In this document: one piece after another, positions 26,001 through 33,699 of the stretch
Layout: each line of letters begins with the position of its first letter
Numbering within the stretch: the stretch's first letter is position 1
Source of the DNA: Variovorax sp. ZS18.2.2
GTDB lineage: Bacteria > Pseudomonadota > Gammaproteobacteria > Burkholderiales > Burkholderiaceae_C
NCBI RefSeq assembly: GCF_024701975.1
Contig: NZ_JANLNM010000001.1
Location: 744,001-808,000 of the forward strand
Length of the DNA stretch: 64,000 bases
Reading direction: 5' to 3'
Notes under the pieces: model-generated
The model's database searches: none
Seen by the model: only the letters and a program-made list of their open reading frames with translations
What the model was told of the DNA's origin: nothing
Made by a program: the position numbers and the translations under genes

Positions 26001-28265
26001 ATCCACGACGACGATGCACTGCGCCTCCTGGGTGCGCTCGTCGCGATGCAGGACCAGGCCGGCTTGCTGGCCTGGGGCCCGACCGAGCGCGCGCTGGCCT
26101 TGCTCTACTGGCAGCACGGCCACCTGATCGCCCATCGCGAATCGCTGCTGCGCCGCGCGCGCGCCGCGATGCAGATGCAGACCCTGTTCGGCCGGCGCGA
26201 TGCGCTGGAGCAGCTCGAAGCCGATACGGCGCGTGCGCTGAAGCACTTCGCGCACGACGTGGTGCCCGACATGCTGCCGCTGGCCGAGACCGCGAGCGAA
26301 GAGGAGCGCGATGCGCACCAAGGCCGCGTGTCCACGCTGTGCGAACAGGCCGCCGCGTACCTCGTGCGCGAGCTGGCCGGCGAGCGCGGCGGCGAAGCCT
26401 GGGCCGTCGCGGGCGCGGGCGAAGACTTGGCGGCTGCGTTGCTGCGCGAGCTGGAACGCGGCGGCCGACGCGATGCCTGGCAGCACGACCTCGATGCCGC
26501 ACCGCCCGCGGAACGCTGGCGTCTTGCGCGCGACTGGGTGCGCGCCTATGCGGTGCATCAGGCGCCACAGTCGATTGACTGGGTGGACGACGCGGCCAGC
26601 GTCCTGGCCATTCCGTTGTCGCGCACCCGCGTCAACGCGGCGCTCGACCGCACGGTCGAAGGCCTGCGCAGCGAGCATTCGCGCGTGCCAGAAGGCCGCA
26701 TCACGCTGAACCTCAACGACTTTTGGCGCCGCTTCCTGTTCCACACCATGCACGCGGTGCCGGGCTACGAGGCGCTGCACAGCCTGCGCCACGAACTGCT
26801 CGAACGCGAGAAGGCGCGGCTCAAGCTCGGCCAGTTCCAGGCCAAGCCGCTCTCGACCTTCGTTCGCAACCAGCTGATCGACGAGCTCTACCTGCCCATC
26901 ATCGGCGACAACCTCGCCAAGCAGATCGGTTCGGCGGGGGAGGGCAGCCGCACCGACCGCATGGGTTTGCTGCTGCTGATCTCGCCGCCCGGCTACGGCA
27001 AGACGACGCTGATGGAGTACGTGGCGGACCGGCTCGGCCTCATCTTCGTGCGCATCAACTGCCCGGCGCTCGGCCACGGCGTGACCGCCATCGACCCGGC
27101 CAACGCGCCCAACAGCGCGGCGCGGCAGGAACTGGAGAAGCTCAACCTCGGCCTTGCGATGGGCAGCAACGTGATGCTGTACCTGGACGACATCCAGCAC
27201 ACCAGCCCCGAGTTCCTGCAGAAGTTCATTGCACTGGCCGACGGCACGCGCCGCATCGAGGGTGTGTGGAACGGCGAGCCGCGCAGCTACGACATGCGTG
27301 GCAAGCGCTTCGCCATCGTGATGGCGGGCAATCCGTACACCGAGTCGGGCGACGTGTTCAAGATCCCGGACATGCTGGCCAACCGCGCCGACATCTACAA
27401 CCTGGGCGACGTGCTCTCGGGCCGCGAGGCGGCGTTCGCGCTCTCGTACATCGAGAACAGCCTGACCTCCAACCCCACGCTGATGCCGCTGGCCTCGCGC
27501 GACCCGAAGGACGTGCAGTTGCTGGTGAAGATGGCGCAGGGCCACGACGTGCCGAGCAGCGCGCTCTCGCATGCTTACAGCGCGGTGGAGCTGGAGGAAA
27601 TCAAGGCGTTGCTGCAGCGGTTGTTCCGTGCGCGCGATCTGCTGCTCAAGGTCAATCTCGCGTACATCGAATCGGCCGCGCAGCAGGAGAGCTACCGCGT
27701 CGCGCCGCCGTTCAAGCTGCAGGGCAGCTATCGCAACATGACCAAGCTCGCGGGCAAGATCACGCCGCTGATGCGCGACGACGAACTCGATGCGCTGCTG
27801 CGCGATCACTACCGCGGCGAGGCCCAGACGCTGACCACCGGCGCGGAAGAAAACCTGCTGCGCCTCGCGCAACTGCTGGGCAGCCCGACGCCGGAAGAAA
27901 GCGCGCGCTGGAAGGCCATCTGCGAGGAGTTCGTGCGCCAGCGCAAGCTCGGCGGCGCCGATGTGGACGGCAGCCAGCGCATCGCGAGCAGCATGCTCGA
28001 CGTGGCGCGCGCGGTCGATGCGCTCAAGCCTGTGCCCCAGCCGGTGGCCGAAGGGCCGAGCGAAGGCCAGCGCCTCGCAGACGCCATGCTCCAGATCGCG
28101 GTGACCTATCGCGAACTGATCCTGCCGCTGGTGACCGCCACCGAGCGCCGGCTGGAACTCGACCGGTCGATCAAGCAGGACATGGAGCGGCTCGCGGCCG
28201 AAGTGCAGGCGACCCGCGCGACACCGAAGCGCATGCCCCCGCCCAAACCCGACAAGGAGCACTGA
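23010..28265 (+). CDS. Giant AAA ATPase of 1751 aa (annotated in relatives as 'DNA repair ATPase', DUF3686)
   Basis: The N-terminal two thirds holds a beta-rich region (about residues 90-480) and then long helical, Arg/Glu/Ala-rich coiled-coil stretches (about 480-950). Near the C-terminus is a complete AAA-type ATPase core: Walker A SPPGYGKTT with K1331, Walker B LYLDD with D1393-D1394, a sensor-1 asparagine at N1441 in AGNPYTESGD, and an NRAD segment with R1459. The layout of the core recalls MoxR-type AAA proteins. Proteins of this family are labelled DNA repair ATPases, but I know of no direct evidence for that role. Context with PspA and flotillin argues for a membrane-associated remodelling machine. 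Its stop overlaps the next start (TGATG). Confidence 0.82.
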   Translation: MQPTDETGAPPGAQAPTDQTEALVSGSGSYDLLKKRLETQGEGLLKKTQALNEQRLAEFGRSDQTLILRTRARTENNAVARDIVRIGDLLLFGYNVFIGLRKETAVGDVFGLYRLATPGEAATENDELQPVPLAGTFLEDTRFTSDFRELYAYYKQATLLQLRVTQDKLLASFQIGQQLHDVRVFRWAIERDGSIHYIDNRGERDIALPASHDFEWTIATREDHVGGKHPHVNVLDTVFVETLGGDLTIKIENNTETGLGIYSEPVEDKSQSLTDAEIAWAKLGMLILLRVKPYREQVTRYLVFNIRTQQVERIDAIGGSCVQLPEDHGIIFPGGYYLQSGEYKRFDLPAEVVEHLRFKRMLRSPNGEDVAYVFYDPKPGRYALFNYNLIEKKLATPIIANGYARFADGRILVFHDNDGEPTRVHPMQLWQTPFASEEHVSAQPPATGFFGKIGNAELVRGVSDLMGIARAVREQAPTRAAYEDLIRQCTRVSDAYFWLDAPEATGLMAELRSIADVARSTLAEFEKVDTIRRETARALARAEDAQHALLVDIASTIWRAPDDFVKALGRLRERRGALQMLKELRYADLPRIAAMDAALEVEQQRIGERAMQFLAADTAFNGQRQALDKLALDLPNLATSPALGQMLATLDEQAAGLDLLTEQLGSLPGGDAVIRTSILDRISLIYADINRMRADARVRRKSLGATEARAEFGAQFKLFSQAVENALEFADTPEKCDDALTRLLAQLEEIEGRFAEQEDFLADIAEKRETVYEALSARRQSLVEARQRRAQGVVDAAGRILDGIPRRIAQLADLTQVHSYFAADPMIGKLRTLIADLRTLGAAVPADELDTRLKTARDQALRSIRDKRELVSEGGDTLRLGRHAFTVHRQPVDLTLVARDEGMAYQVTGTDYQSPVDEPRLLPLQRYWNQSLVSETAELSRAEYLAGRLLEALLDGKAERSWAEVLTLLAEDPLHPQLLDMVRRFAAARYQEGYQKGIHDDDALRLLGALVAMQDQAGLLAWGPTERALALLYWQHGHLIAHRESLLRRARAAMQMQTLFGRRDALEQLEADTARALKHFAHDVVPDMLPLAETASEEERDAHQGRVSTLCEQAAAYLVRELAGERGGEAWAVAGAGEDLAAALLRELERGGRRDAWQHDLDAAPPAERWRLARDWVRAYAVHQAPQSIDWVDDAASVLAIPLSRTRVNAALDRTVEGLRSEHSRVPEGRITLNLNDFWRRFLFHTMHAVPGYEALHSLRHELLEREKARLKLGQFQAKPLSTFVRNQLIDELYLPIIGDNLAKQIGSAGEGSRTDRMGLLLLISPPGYGKTTLMEYVADRLGLIFVRINCPALGHGVTAIDPANAPNSAARQELEKLNLGLAMGSNVMLYLDDIQHTSPEFLQKFIALADGTRRIEGVWNGEPRSYDMRGKRFAIVMAGNPYTESGDVFKIPDMLANRADIYNLGDVLSGREAAFALSYIENSLTSNPTLMPLASRDPKDVQLLVKMAQGHDVPSSALSHAYSAVELEEIKALLQRLFRARDLLLKVNLAYIESAAQQESYRVAPPFKLQGSYRNMTKLAGKITPLMRDDELDALLRDHYRGEAQTLTTGAEENLLRLAQLLGSPTPEESARWKAICEEFVRQRKLGGADVDGSQRIASSMLDVARAVDALKPVPQPVAEGPSEGQRLADAMLQIAVTYRELILPLVTATERRLELDRSIKQDMERLAAEVQATRATPKRMPPPKPDKEH

Positions 28266-28963
28266 TGTCCGCATTGCCCGAACTGCTCGCCCAGCTCGAC
28301 GCCACCATGGCCGATGCGCGCCTGAGCGACGACGAGCGCCGCGTGCTGGTCCATACCCTGCGCGAAGCCTCGCCGCCCGAGGACGGGCTGCGCCAACTGC
28401 GCAACCGCGCCTTCGACCTGGTGCGCGCGCGCACCGCCGACCCCGAGCAGCTGTCGCTGCTCAAGTGGCTCGAAGGTGTGGTGCGTGCGATCGACACCGG
28501 CCGCTCGCCCGATTCCGTCACCGTGAGTTCGCAAGCCTTCTTCAGCCCGGGCACGGCCTGCCTGCAGGCGATCAACCAGCAACTGAAGGCCGCGAAGCGC
28601 TCGATCGACCTGTGCGTCTTCACGCTGTCGGACGACCGCATCACCGCCGAAGTGCTGGCCGCGCAGCGGCGCGGCGTGGCGGTGCGGTTCATCACCGACA
28701 ACGACAAGGAGTTCGACCGCGGCAGCGACGTCGGGCAACTTCGCGCGGCCGGCATCCCGGTCGCGGTGGACCGTACCGAGGCCCACATGCACCACAAGTT
28801 CGCCATCTTCGACGGCGCGCGGCTCGTCAACGGCAGCTACAACTGGACGCGCAGCGCCTGCGAATACAACGAGGAGAACGTGATCCTCAGCAACGACCCT
28901 TCGCTCGTTCGCCGCTTCGCGGACGAATTCGACACCTTGTGGAAAGAACTGCAGGCCGACTGA
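28265..28963 (+). CDS. Phospholipase D-family protein with one HKD motif
   Basis: This 232-aa protein has an N-terminal helical region (about 1-80) and a single PLD domain. The catalytic motif is complete: H176-x-K178-x4-D183-x6-G190-S191-x-N193, preceded by VAVRFITDND. One-HKD members, such as the bacterial endonuclease Nuc, act as dimers and cleave nucleic acid or phospholipid phosphodiester bonds; which applies here cannot be read. There is no signal peptide, so it should act in the cytoplasm or on the inner membrane face. Its ATG overlaps the ATPase stop and its stop overlaps the next start (TGATG both times), so the last three genes are translationally coupled. Confidence 0.85.
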   Translation: MSALPELLAQLDATMADARLSDDERRVLVHTLREASPPEDGLRQLRNRAFDLVRARTADPEQLSLLKWLEGVVRAIDTGRSPDSVTVSSQAFFSPGTACLQAINQQLKAAKRSIDLCVFTLSDDRITAEVLAAQRRGVAVRFITDNDKEFDRGSDVGQLRAAGIPVAVDRTEAHMHHKFAIFDGARLVNGSYNWTRSACEYNEENVILSNDPSLVRRFADEFDTLWKELQAD

Positions 28964-29736
28964 TGGCGAGACGAATCGACTACGACTGGGAGCTGCCTCC
29001 CGAAATGCAGCAGCGCCTGGGCGGCACCACCTACGGCGCGCAGCGCATCATTCACGAGCAGGGCCACCTGATGGTGATCCTGCACGAGCCGCCCGCCGGC
29101 TCCGGCGCCGAGCGCAAGCCCGCGGTGTTCCTGCGCAAGCCCGATGGGGCGTGGCTGCACAAGGGCAACAACCCCGGCGAACGGGCGCTCGCCAAGCTGC
29201 TGGAGAGCTATCGCGCGGCGTTCAGTACCTTCGAGATACGGCACCAGTCGGCGGAGACCTCGGAAGACCTGTTCCAGATCCTCGGCCCGCTGATTCCGCT
29301 GACCCGCGCCGCGCGGAACATGCAGGACACCCTGCAGGCGGCCCGCGAGGCCGTCAAGGACGACCTGATGCTCGTCGACCTGCGTGACCTCGCTGTCGAA
29401 ATATCGCGCGGCTTCGAGCTGCTGCTGGCGGACACGCGCATGTCGCTCGACTACCGGCTCGCGCATGCCGCGGAGGCGCAGGCGCGTTCGGCCATAGAGA
29501 TGAGCCGCGCGCAGCACAAGCTCAACACCATTGCCGCGCTGACCTTTCCGCTCATGGCCATCGGCGCGGCCCTCGGCATGAACCTGCACAGCGGCGCGGA
29601 GAACCTGCCGGCCTGGGTGTACTGGGTGATCTTCGCGGCCGGCATCTGCCTGGGCGTGATGCTGCGCGGCTGGGTCAAGGCGCCCGTGGCGTCGCCGGTC
29701 GTTGCAAGGCCTGCGTCCACGCTGAAGAAGAAGTAG
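28963..29736 (+). CDS. CorA-like two-TM membrane protein with a GMN motif
   Basis: The 257-aa protein has a soluble N-terminal part with a long helix (about 105-185) and two C-terminal membrane segments (about 187-206 and 217-237). The first ends in G205-M206-N207, the signature of CorA Mg2+ channels and Zn/Cd relatives, and the preceding KLNTIAALTFPLMAIGAALG follows the CorA TM1 pattern. The protein is shorter than CorA (about 316 aa), and its N-terminal half has no obvious CorA similarity. It could be a cation-gated effector or sensor channel of the operon. It is the last gene of the unit; ATG 28963 overlaps the PLD-gene stop. Confidence 0.75.
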   Translation: MARRIDYDWELPPEMQQRLGGTTYGAQRIIHEQGHLMVILHEPPAGSGAERKPAVFLRKPDGAWLHKGNNPGERALAKLLESYRAAFSTFEIRHQSAETSEDLFQILGPLIPLTRAARNMQDTLQAAREAVKDDLMLVDLRDLAVEISRGFELLLADTRMSLDYRLAHAAEAQARSAIEMSRAQHKLNTIAALTFPLMAIGAALGMNLHSGAENLPAWVYWVIFAAGICLGVMLRGWVKAPVASPVVARPASTLKKK

Positions 29737-29862
29737 GGCGAACAGGGCGAGCAGGGCGATCTGGCCTTCGTGATTCGCGAGGTCTCGCTGCCGAATCGGC
29801 ACTTCTCTTCATCGCGATCTGCTTCTAGAGTCGCCTGCGTCCGCACAAGGAGAAAGACTCCC

Positions 29863-30243
29863 ATGATCGACCACCTGGATCACCTGGTGCTCACGACCGC
29901 GAACGAAGAGGCCTGCGTGCGCTTCTACGTCGACGCGCTGGGCATGACGCTGGAGACCTTCGGCGCCGGCCGCAAGGCTTTCCGCTTCGGCAACCAGAAG
30001 ATCAACCTGCACGTGAAGGGGCACGAGTTCGAGCCGAAGGCCGACGTGCCTACGCCCGGTTCGCTGGACCTGTGCTTCATCGCCAGCGTGCCGCTCGAGG
30101 CGGTCATCGAGCGCCTGGGCGAGAAGGGCGTGCCGATCATCGAAGGCCCGGTCATGCGCACAGGTGCGACGTCGCGCATCCGCTCTGTCTATGTGCGCGA
30201 CCCCGACCTCAATCTCATCGAGATTTCAGAGCTCGCGCCCTGA
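29863..30243 (+). CDS. VOC-superfamily protein (glyoxalase/bleomycin resistance-like)
   Basis: The 126-aa protein is a single vicinal-oxygen-chelate domain built from two beta-alpha-beta-beta-beta units. It begins MIDHLDHLVLTT with a likely metal histidine (H7), contains FYVDALGMTLETFG, and ends DPDLNLIEISEL with E120 as a likely metal ligand. Many such proteins are lactoylglutathione lyase-like or dioxygenase-like; no substrate can be assigned. An AAGGAGA site precedes ATG 29863; an upstream in-frame extension has no family similarity. It starts 126 bases after the stress operon and is probably separate from it. Confidence 0.8.
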   Translation: MIDHLDHLVLTTANEEACVRFYVDALGMTLETFGAGRKAFRFGNQKINLHVKGHEFEPKADVPTPGSLDLCFIASVPLEAVIERLGEKGVPIIEGPVMRTGATSRIRSVYVRDPDLNLIEISELAP

Positions 30244-30272
30244 AATCCGCACCCGATGGAACCGTGCCGCGG

Positions 30273-30419
30273 CTACGCCTTGACGCCGAGCACCGACAGG
30301 ATGATCGCCGCCAGCGTCAGGGTCACCGGCAGGCGGTGCGTGGCGATGGCGTGGACCTGGGCGACCGACAGCCTGGTTTGCTGAAGGAGGTTCTTTTCGG
30401 AATGAAGAGCTGTGGACAT
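30273..30419 (-). CDS. Small 48-aa single-TM peptide
   Basis: A short frame encodes 48 residues: a polar N-terminal half (STALHSEKNLLQQTRLSVAQ) and a C-terminal hydrophobic helix (LPVTLTLAAIILSVLGVKA) long enough to span a membrane. A CAGGAG ribosome site lies 8 bases upstream of the ATG at 30419. I do not recognise a family. It is convergent with the VOC gene and transcribed in the same direction as the alpha/beta hydrolase upstream of it. Reality as a gene is supported by the ribosome site and amphipathic pattern only. Confidence 0.5.
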   Translation of the reverse strand: MSTALHSEKNLLQQTRLSVAQVHAIATHRLPVTLTLAAIILSVLGVKA

Positions 30420-30542
30420 ATCAAATACTCCTGAGTGGCTGCGAACGGCTTGTTCGCATGGGTTCAAAGATAGACCTCTGAATGGGGTGCGGCATGGGGC
30501 TTTTGTCGACGCGGCGTTTCCGTTTTCGCAACGATCGGGCGT

Positions 30543-31316
30543 TCAGGTCGTGGAACTTCCCGCCGCCTCCAGGATCAGGTTGGCGATCCGGTCCGGGTGC
30601 GAAATCAGTGAAAGATGGCTGGATTCGATCTCGATCGTCCTGGCCTTCATGCGCTGGGCGAGGAAGCGTTCCAGCTCGGGCGAGGTGGTGCGGTCCTGGG
30701 TCGATACGGCGTACCAAGACGGCTTGGTGCGCCATGCGGCCTGTGTGGTGCGCGAAGCAAAAAGCGTGTCGGAGATGCGGCCCTGCACGGCATACAGCAC
30801 GCGTGCCTTGGCCGGATCGAGGTCGCCCGCAAAGTCGCGCAGAAAGGCCTCCTCGCCCAACTGCGCAAAGCCGTTCGCCTTGACCAAGCCGGCTGTGGCG
30901 GGCGGCGTGGGGAACTTCGCGGCGAGCGCGCCGTAGTCCTCGCCGGCATCGGGCGCACGTGCGGCCACGTAGACCAGCGCCGACACCTTGGGGTCGACAC
31001 CGGCTTCGCTGATCACCGTGCCGGCCCACGAATGGCCGACCAGCACGGTCGGGCCGTCCTGCAAGGCCAGAATGCGGCGCGTGGCTTCGACGTCGTCGGC
31101 CAGCGAGGTCAGCGGGTTCTGCACCGCGGTGGCCTTCAGGCCCGCCTGCTGCAGCCGCCCGATCACGTCGGACCAGCACGAGCCGTCGGCGTAGGCGCCG
31201 TGCACCAGCACCACGTTGCGCACGTCCGGGGCCAGCGTCTGTGCAAGGCCTCGCATGGAGAGGGTGGAGGCGGCGACGCCTGCGACGATGGCGGCGGAGA
31301 AGGAGCGGCGGTTCAT
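30543..31316 (-). CDS. Exported alpha/beta hydrolase
   Basis: This 257-aa protein has an N-terminal signal sequence starting MNRRSFSAAIVAGV, with a twin-arginine-like RRSF, and likely cleavage near GLAQ. The mature part is an alpha/beta hydrolase: oxyanion loop HGAYADGS, nucleophile elbow GHSWAG, and a C-terminal catalytic histidine in SSHLSLISHP. The family includes esterases and salicylate-ester hydrolase-like enzymes; the substrate here is unknown. ATG 31316 fits the signal peptide. The gene lies downstream of and co-directional with the PAS-LuxR regulator gene, 185 bases away. Confidence 0.8.
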   Translation of the reverse strand: MNRRSFSAAIVAGVAASTLSMRGLAQTLAPDVRNVVLVHGAYADGSCWSDVIGRLQQAGLKATAVQNPLTSLADDVEATRRILALQDGPTVLVGHSWAGTVISEAGVDPKVSALVYVAARAPDAGEDYGALAAKFPTPPATAGLVKANGFAQLGEEAFLRDFAGDLDPAKARVLYAVQGRISDTLFASRTTQAAWRTKPSWYAVSTQDRTTSPELERFLAQRMKARTIEIESSHLSLISHPDRIANLILEAAGSSTT

Positions 31317-31501
31317 GGGTCTGGGTCCTTGTGCGGAGAGGGGTGAAGGGGAGTCGATGTCCCGTATGTCCCGTACTCTCGGCGCCGCGCGTTCCGCGCG
31401 AATTGCGTCAGGCCGGGCTTCGATGCAGATGAAGCGGGCGCGGATTACAGACGAAACATGAAGGCCGGCCCCCAGGTCCGGCTTGCGGCCCGGAACCGGA
31501 C

Positions 31502-32068
31502 CTAGCCCGCGATGAGCTTCTGGACCAGCTCCGCGGTGGTCGCCGCCGCGTACTTGCGCATCAGCCGCGCCCGGTGCAGCTCGACCGTGCGGTGGCTGAT
31601 GCCCAGCGCCTTGCCGATCTCCTTGGAGGTCAGCCCCTGCATCACCTGCGCCGCCACCTCGCGCTCGCGCGGCGTGAGCTCGGCCTTCACCGCGCGGCGC
31701 GAGCCCAGGTCCTCGAAGGTCCAGATGCCGGCCTCGTGCGGCGCCGCGCGATTCATCGCATGGCCGGTGACATGGCACCAGAAGGTCTCGCCGGCGATTG
31801 CGCCGTGCAGGCCGCCCAATCGCTTCATCATGCGGTTGTCGGCGTAGTTGCCGTTGGCGTTGAGAAAGGGCTCCATGCGCTTGCCGATGCGCTCGAACTC
31901 CGCCACGCTCGGGTACAGGATGCTGAACGAATGCCCGACCAGCGCGGAGGGCGTTGCGCCGAAGATCTCGCACACCCGCTGGTTGCAGGCCACGATGGTG
32001 CGGTTGCTCGAAACCACCATGCCGACGGGGGCATGTTCAAAAGCCAACCGGTAATCGATCTCGGGCAT
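31502..32068 (-). CDS. PAS-domain LuxR-type transcriptional regulator
   Basis: The 188-aa protein has an N-terminal PAS sensor domain (about residues 5-115, with FEHAPVGMVVSS and FGATPSALVGHSF) and a C-terminal GerE/LuxR helix-turn-helix (about 125-185: LTPREREVAAQVMQGLTSKEIGKALG and HRTVELHRARLMRK). PAS-LuxR proteins without a receiver domain sense a small ligand directly or respond to a partner kinase. It faces scoA across about 110 bases that contain a perfect palindrome with 10-bp arms, so it probably controls scoAB and its own gene. An 8-bp inverted repeat follows its stop but lacks a U-run. Confidence 0.85.
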   Translation of the reverse strand: MPEIDYRLAFEHAPVGMVVSSNRTIVACNQRVCEIFGATPSALVGHSFSILYPSVAEFERIGKRMEPFLNANGNYADNRMMKRLGGLHGAIAGETFWCHVTGHAMNRAAPHEAGIWTFEDLGSRRAVKAELTPREREVAAQVMQGLTSKEIGKALGISHRTVELHRARLMRKYAAATTAELVQKLIAG

Positions 32069-32087
32069 CGGGGGTCACCATTACGAA

Positions 32088-32113
32088 ATACTACGTATGC
32101 GGGTACGTAGTAT
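32088..32113. promoter_or_regulatory. Perfect 10-bp-arm palindrome between the PAS-LuxR gene and scoA
   Basis: ATACTACGTA at 32088-32097 and its exact complement TACGTAGTAT at 32104-32113 are separated by 6 bases (TGCGGG). It lies 20 bases upstream of the regulator start and about 65 bases upstream of scoA. Length and symmetry fit a dimeric LuxR/GerE-type binding site. Confidence 0.7.
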
Positions 32114-32177
32114 CGTTGACGGCTTCCCACCCAATCACCCACCCACCCACTCTTCACCATTCCATCAAGGAGCCCGA

Positions 32178-32984
32178 GTGAACAAGATTTATCCCTCCGC
32201 AGACGCGGCACTCAAGGGGGTCGTGGCCGACGGGCAGATGCTCGCGGTCGGCGGCTTCGGCCTGTGCGGCATTCCCGAAGCGCTGATCGAGGCGCTGAAG
32301 GACTCCGGCGCGCAGAACCTCACCGTCATCTCGAACAACGCGGGCGTCGATGGCTTCGGCCTCGGCAAGCTGCTCGAGACCCGCCAGATCAAGAAGATGA
32401 TCGCGTCGTACGTGGGCGAGAACAAGGAGTTCGAGCGCCAGTACCTCGCAGGCGAACTGGCCCTCGAATTCACGCCGCAGGGCACGCTGGCCGAAAAGCT
32501 GCGCGCGGGCGGCGCCGGCATCCCGGCCTTCTTCACCAAGACCGGCGTGGGCACGCAAGTGGCCGAAGGCAAGGAGCTGCGCGAGTTCGACGGCGAGACC
32601 TACGTCATGGAACGCTCGCTGGTGCCCGACGTGGCGCTGGTCAAGGCCGACGTGGCCGACAAGTCGGGCAACCTGCGCTTCCGTCTCACGGCGCGCAACT
32701 TCAACCCGGCCGCCGCGATGGCCGGCAAGATCTGCATCGTCGAAGTCGAGAAGATCGTCGAAGTGGGCGAGCTGGCCCCCGACGACATCCACCTGCCGGG
32801 CATCTACGTGCACCGCATCGTGCTCAACGCCACGCCCGAGAAGCGCATCGAGAAGCGCACCGTGAGCGCCGCGGCGCCGGTCGATGCGGCCGCCGCCAAG
32901 GTCGAGGCCCAGGCCGCGATCGCCCAGGCCGCTGCCGGCAGCGAAGTGCCCGCGCCCATCAAGAACGACACCAAAGGAGCCTGA
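32178..32984 (+). CDS. scoA: 3-oxoacid CoA-transferase subunit A
   Basis: ScoA forms a heterodimer with ScoB and transfers CoA from succinyl-CoA to acetoacetate or another 3-oxoacid. The 268-aa protein has the family's glycine-rich [10 protein letters not shown] near the N-terminus, then [13 protein letters not shown] and [17 protein letters not shown], and ends in the [13 protein letters not shown] segment. The last 35 residues are an Ala-rich tail not typical of the roughly 233-aa family members. GTG 32178 has an AAGGAG site 5 bases upstream; an in-frame ATG upstream would run through the palindrome and lacks a ribosome site. The scoB ATG follows one base after its stop. Confidence 0.9.
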   Translation: MNKIYPSADAALKGVVADGQMLAVGGFGLCGIPEALIEALKDSGAQNLTVISNNAGVDGFGLGKLLETRQIKKMIASYVGENKEFERQYLAGELALEFTPQGTLAEKLRAGGAGIPAFFTKTGVGTQVAEGKELREFDGETYVMERSLVPDVALVKADVADKSGNLRFRLTARNFNPAAAMAGKICIVEVEKIVEVGELAPDDIHLPGIYVHRIVLNATPEKRIEKRTVSAAAPVDAAAAKVEAQAAIAQAAAGSEVPAPIKNDTKGA

Positions 32985-32985
32985 G

Positions 32986-33624
32986 ATGCCCTGGACTCAA
33001 GACCAGATGGCGGCCCGTGCCGCGCAAGAACTCGAAGACGGCTTCTACGTGAACCTCGGCATCGGCATCCCGACGCTGGTGGCCAACCACACCGGCACCA
33101 AGGAAGTCTGGCTGCAGAGCGAGAACGGCATGCTCGGCATCGGCGCCTTTCCGACCGAAGACAACGTCGACGCCGACCTCATCAACGCCGGCAAGCAGAC
33201 CGTGACCACCATCCCCGGCTCGGCCATCTTCGGCAGCCACGACAGCTTCGCGATGATCCGCGGCGGCAAGATCAACCTGTCGATCCTCGGCGCCATGCAG
33301 GTGAGCACCGAGGGCGACCTCGCCAACTGGATGATCCCCGGCAAGATGGTCAAGGGCATGGGCGGCGCGATGGACCTCGTGGCCGGCGTGAAGCGCGTGA
33401 TCGTGCTGATGGAACACGTCGCCAAGAAGAAGGACGGCACCGAGGACTTCAAGATCCTCGAGAAGTGCACGCTGCCGCTGACCGGCGTGGGCGTGGTCGA
33501 TCGCATCATCACCGACCTCGCGGTGATGGACGTCGTGCCCGAAGGCCTGAAGGTGATCGAGCTGGCGCCCGGCGTGAGCTTCGATGCGCTGCAGGCGAAG
33601 ACGGGGGCGAAGCTGATCCAGTAA
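32986..33624 (+). CDS. scoB: 3-oxoacid CoA-transferase subunit B
   Basis: The 212-aa protein is the catalytic subunit: the glutamate that forms the CoA thioester is in QSENGML (E46), and the glycine loop [14 protein letters not shown] is at about 22-35. Family segments [19 protein letters not shown] and [14 protein letters not shown] follow. It completes the ScoAB heterodimer, feeding acetoacetate or a related 3-oxoacid into acyl-CoA metabolism. ATG 32986 lies directly after the scoA stop. A rho-independent terminator follows 27 bases after its stop. Confidence 0.93.
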   Translation: MPWTQDQMAARAAQELEDGFYVNLGIGIPTLVANHTGTKEVWLQSENGMLGIGAFPTEDNVDADLINAGKQTVTTIPGSAIFGSHDSFAMIRGGKINLSILGAMQVSTEGDLANWMIPGKMVKGMGGAMDLVAGVKRVIVLMEHVAKKKDGTEDFKILEKCTLPLTGVGVVDRIITDLAVMDVVPEGLKVIELAPGVSFDALQAKTGAKLIQ

Positions 33625-33651
33625 GGCGGCGGAGAGGCATCGGCTGGGAAG

Positions 33652-33684
33652 GGCGGGACCCGTGAGAGCGGGCCCCGCCTTTTT
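33652..33684 (+). terminator. Rho-independent terminator after scoAB
   Basis: GGCGGGACCCG (33652-33662) pairs with CGGGCCCCGCC (33669-33679), with one A/C mismatch, over a 6-base loop, followed by TTTTT. It lies 27 bases after the scoB stop and 16 bases before the convergent aminotransferase gene ends. Confidence 0.8.
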
Positions 33685-33699
33685 GCTTTTCAGCGTGCC

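Noticed and set aside
25869..28274. Minus-strand open frame of about 800 codons opposite the AAA domain
   Set aside because: The plus strand carries intact Walker A and B motifs; the reverse frame has no domain and low-complexity Leu/Ala/Arg/His content.
31474..31503. 8-bp inverted repeat AGGTCCGG/CCGGACCT at the end of the PAS-LuxR gene as terminator
   Set aside because: The arms are perfect but no U-run follows on the minus strand, and the right arm overlaps the stop codon.
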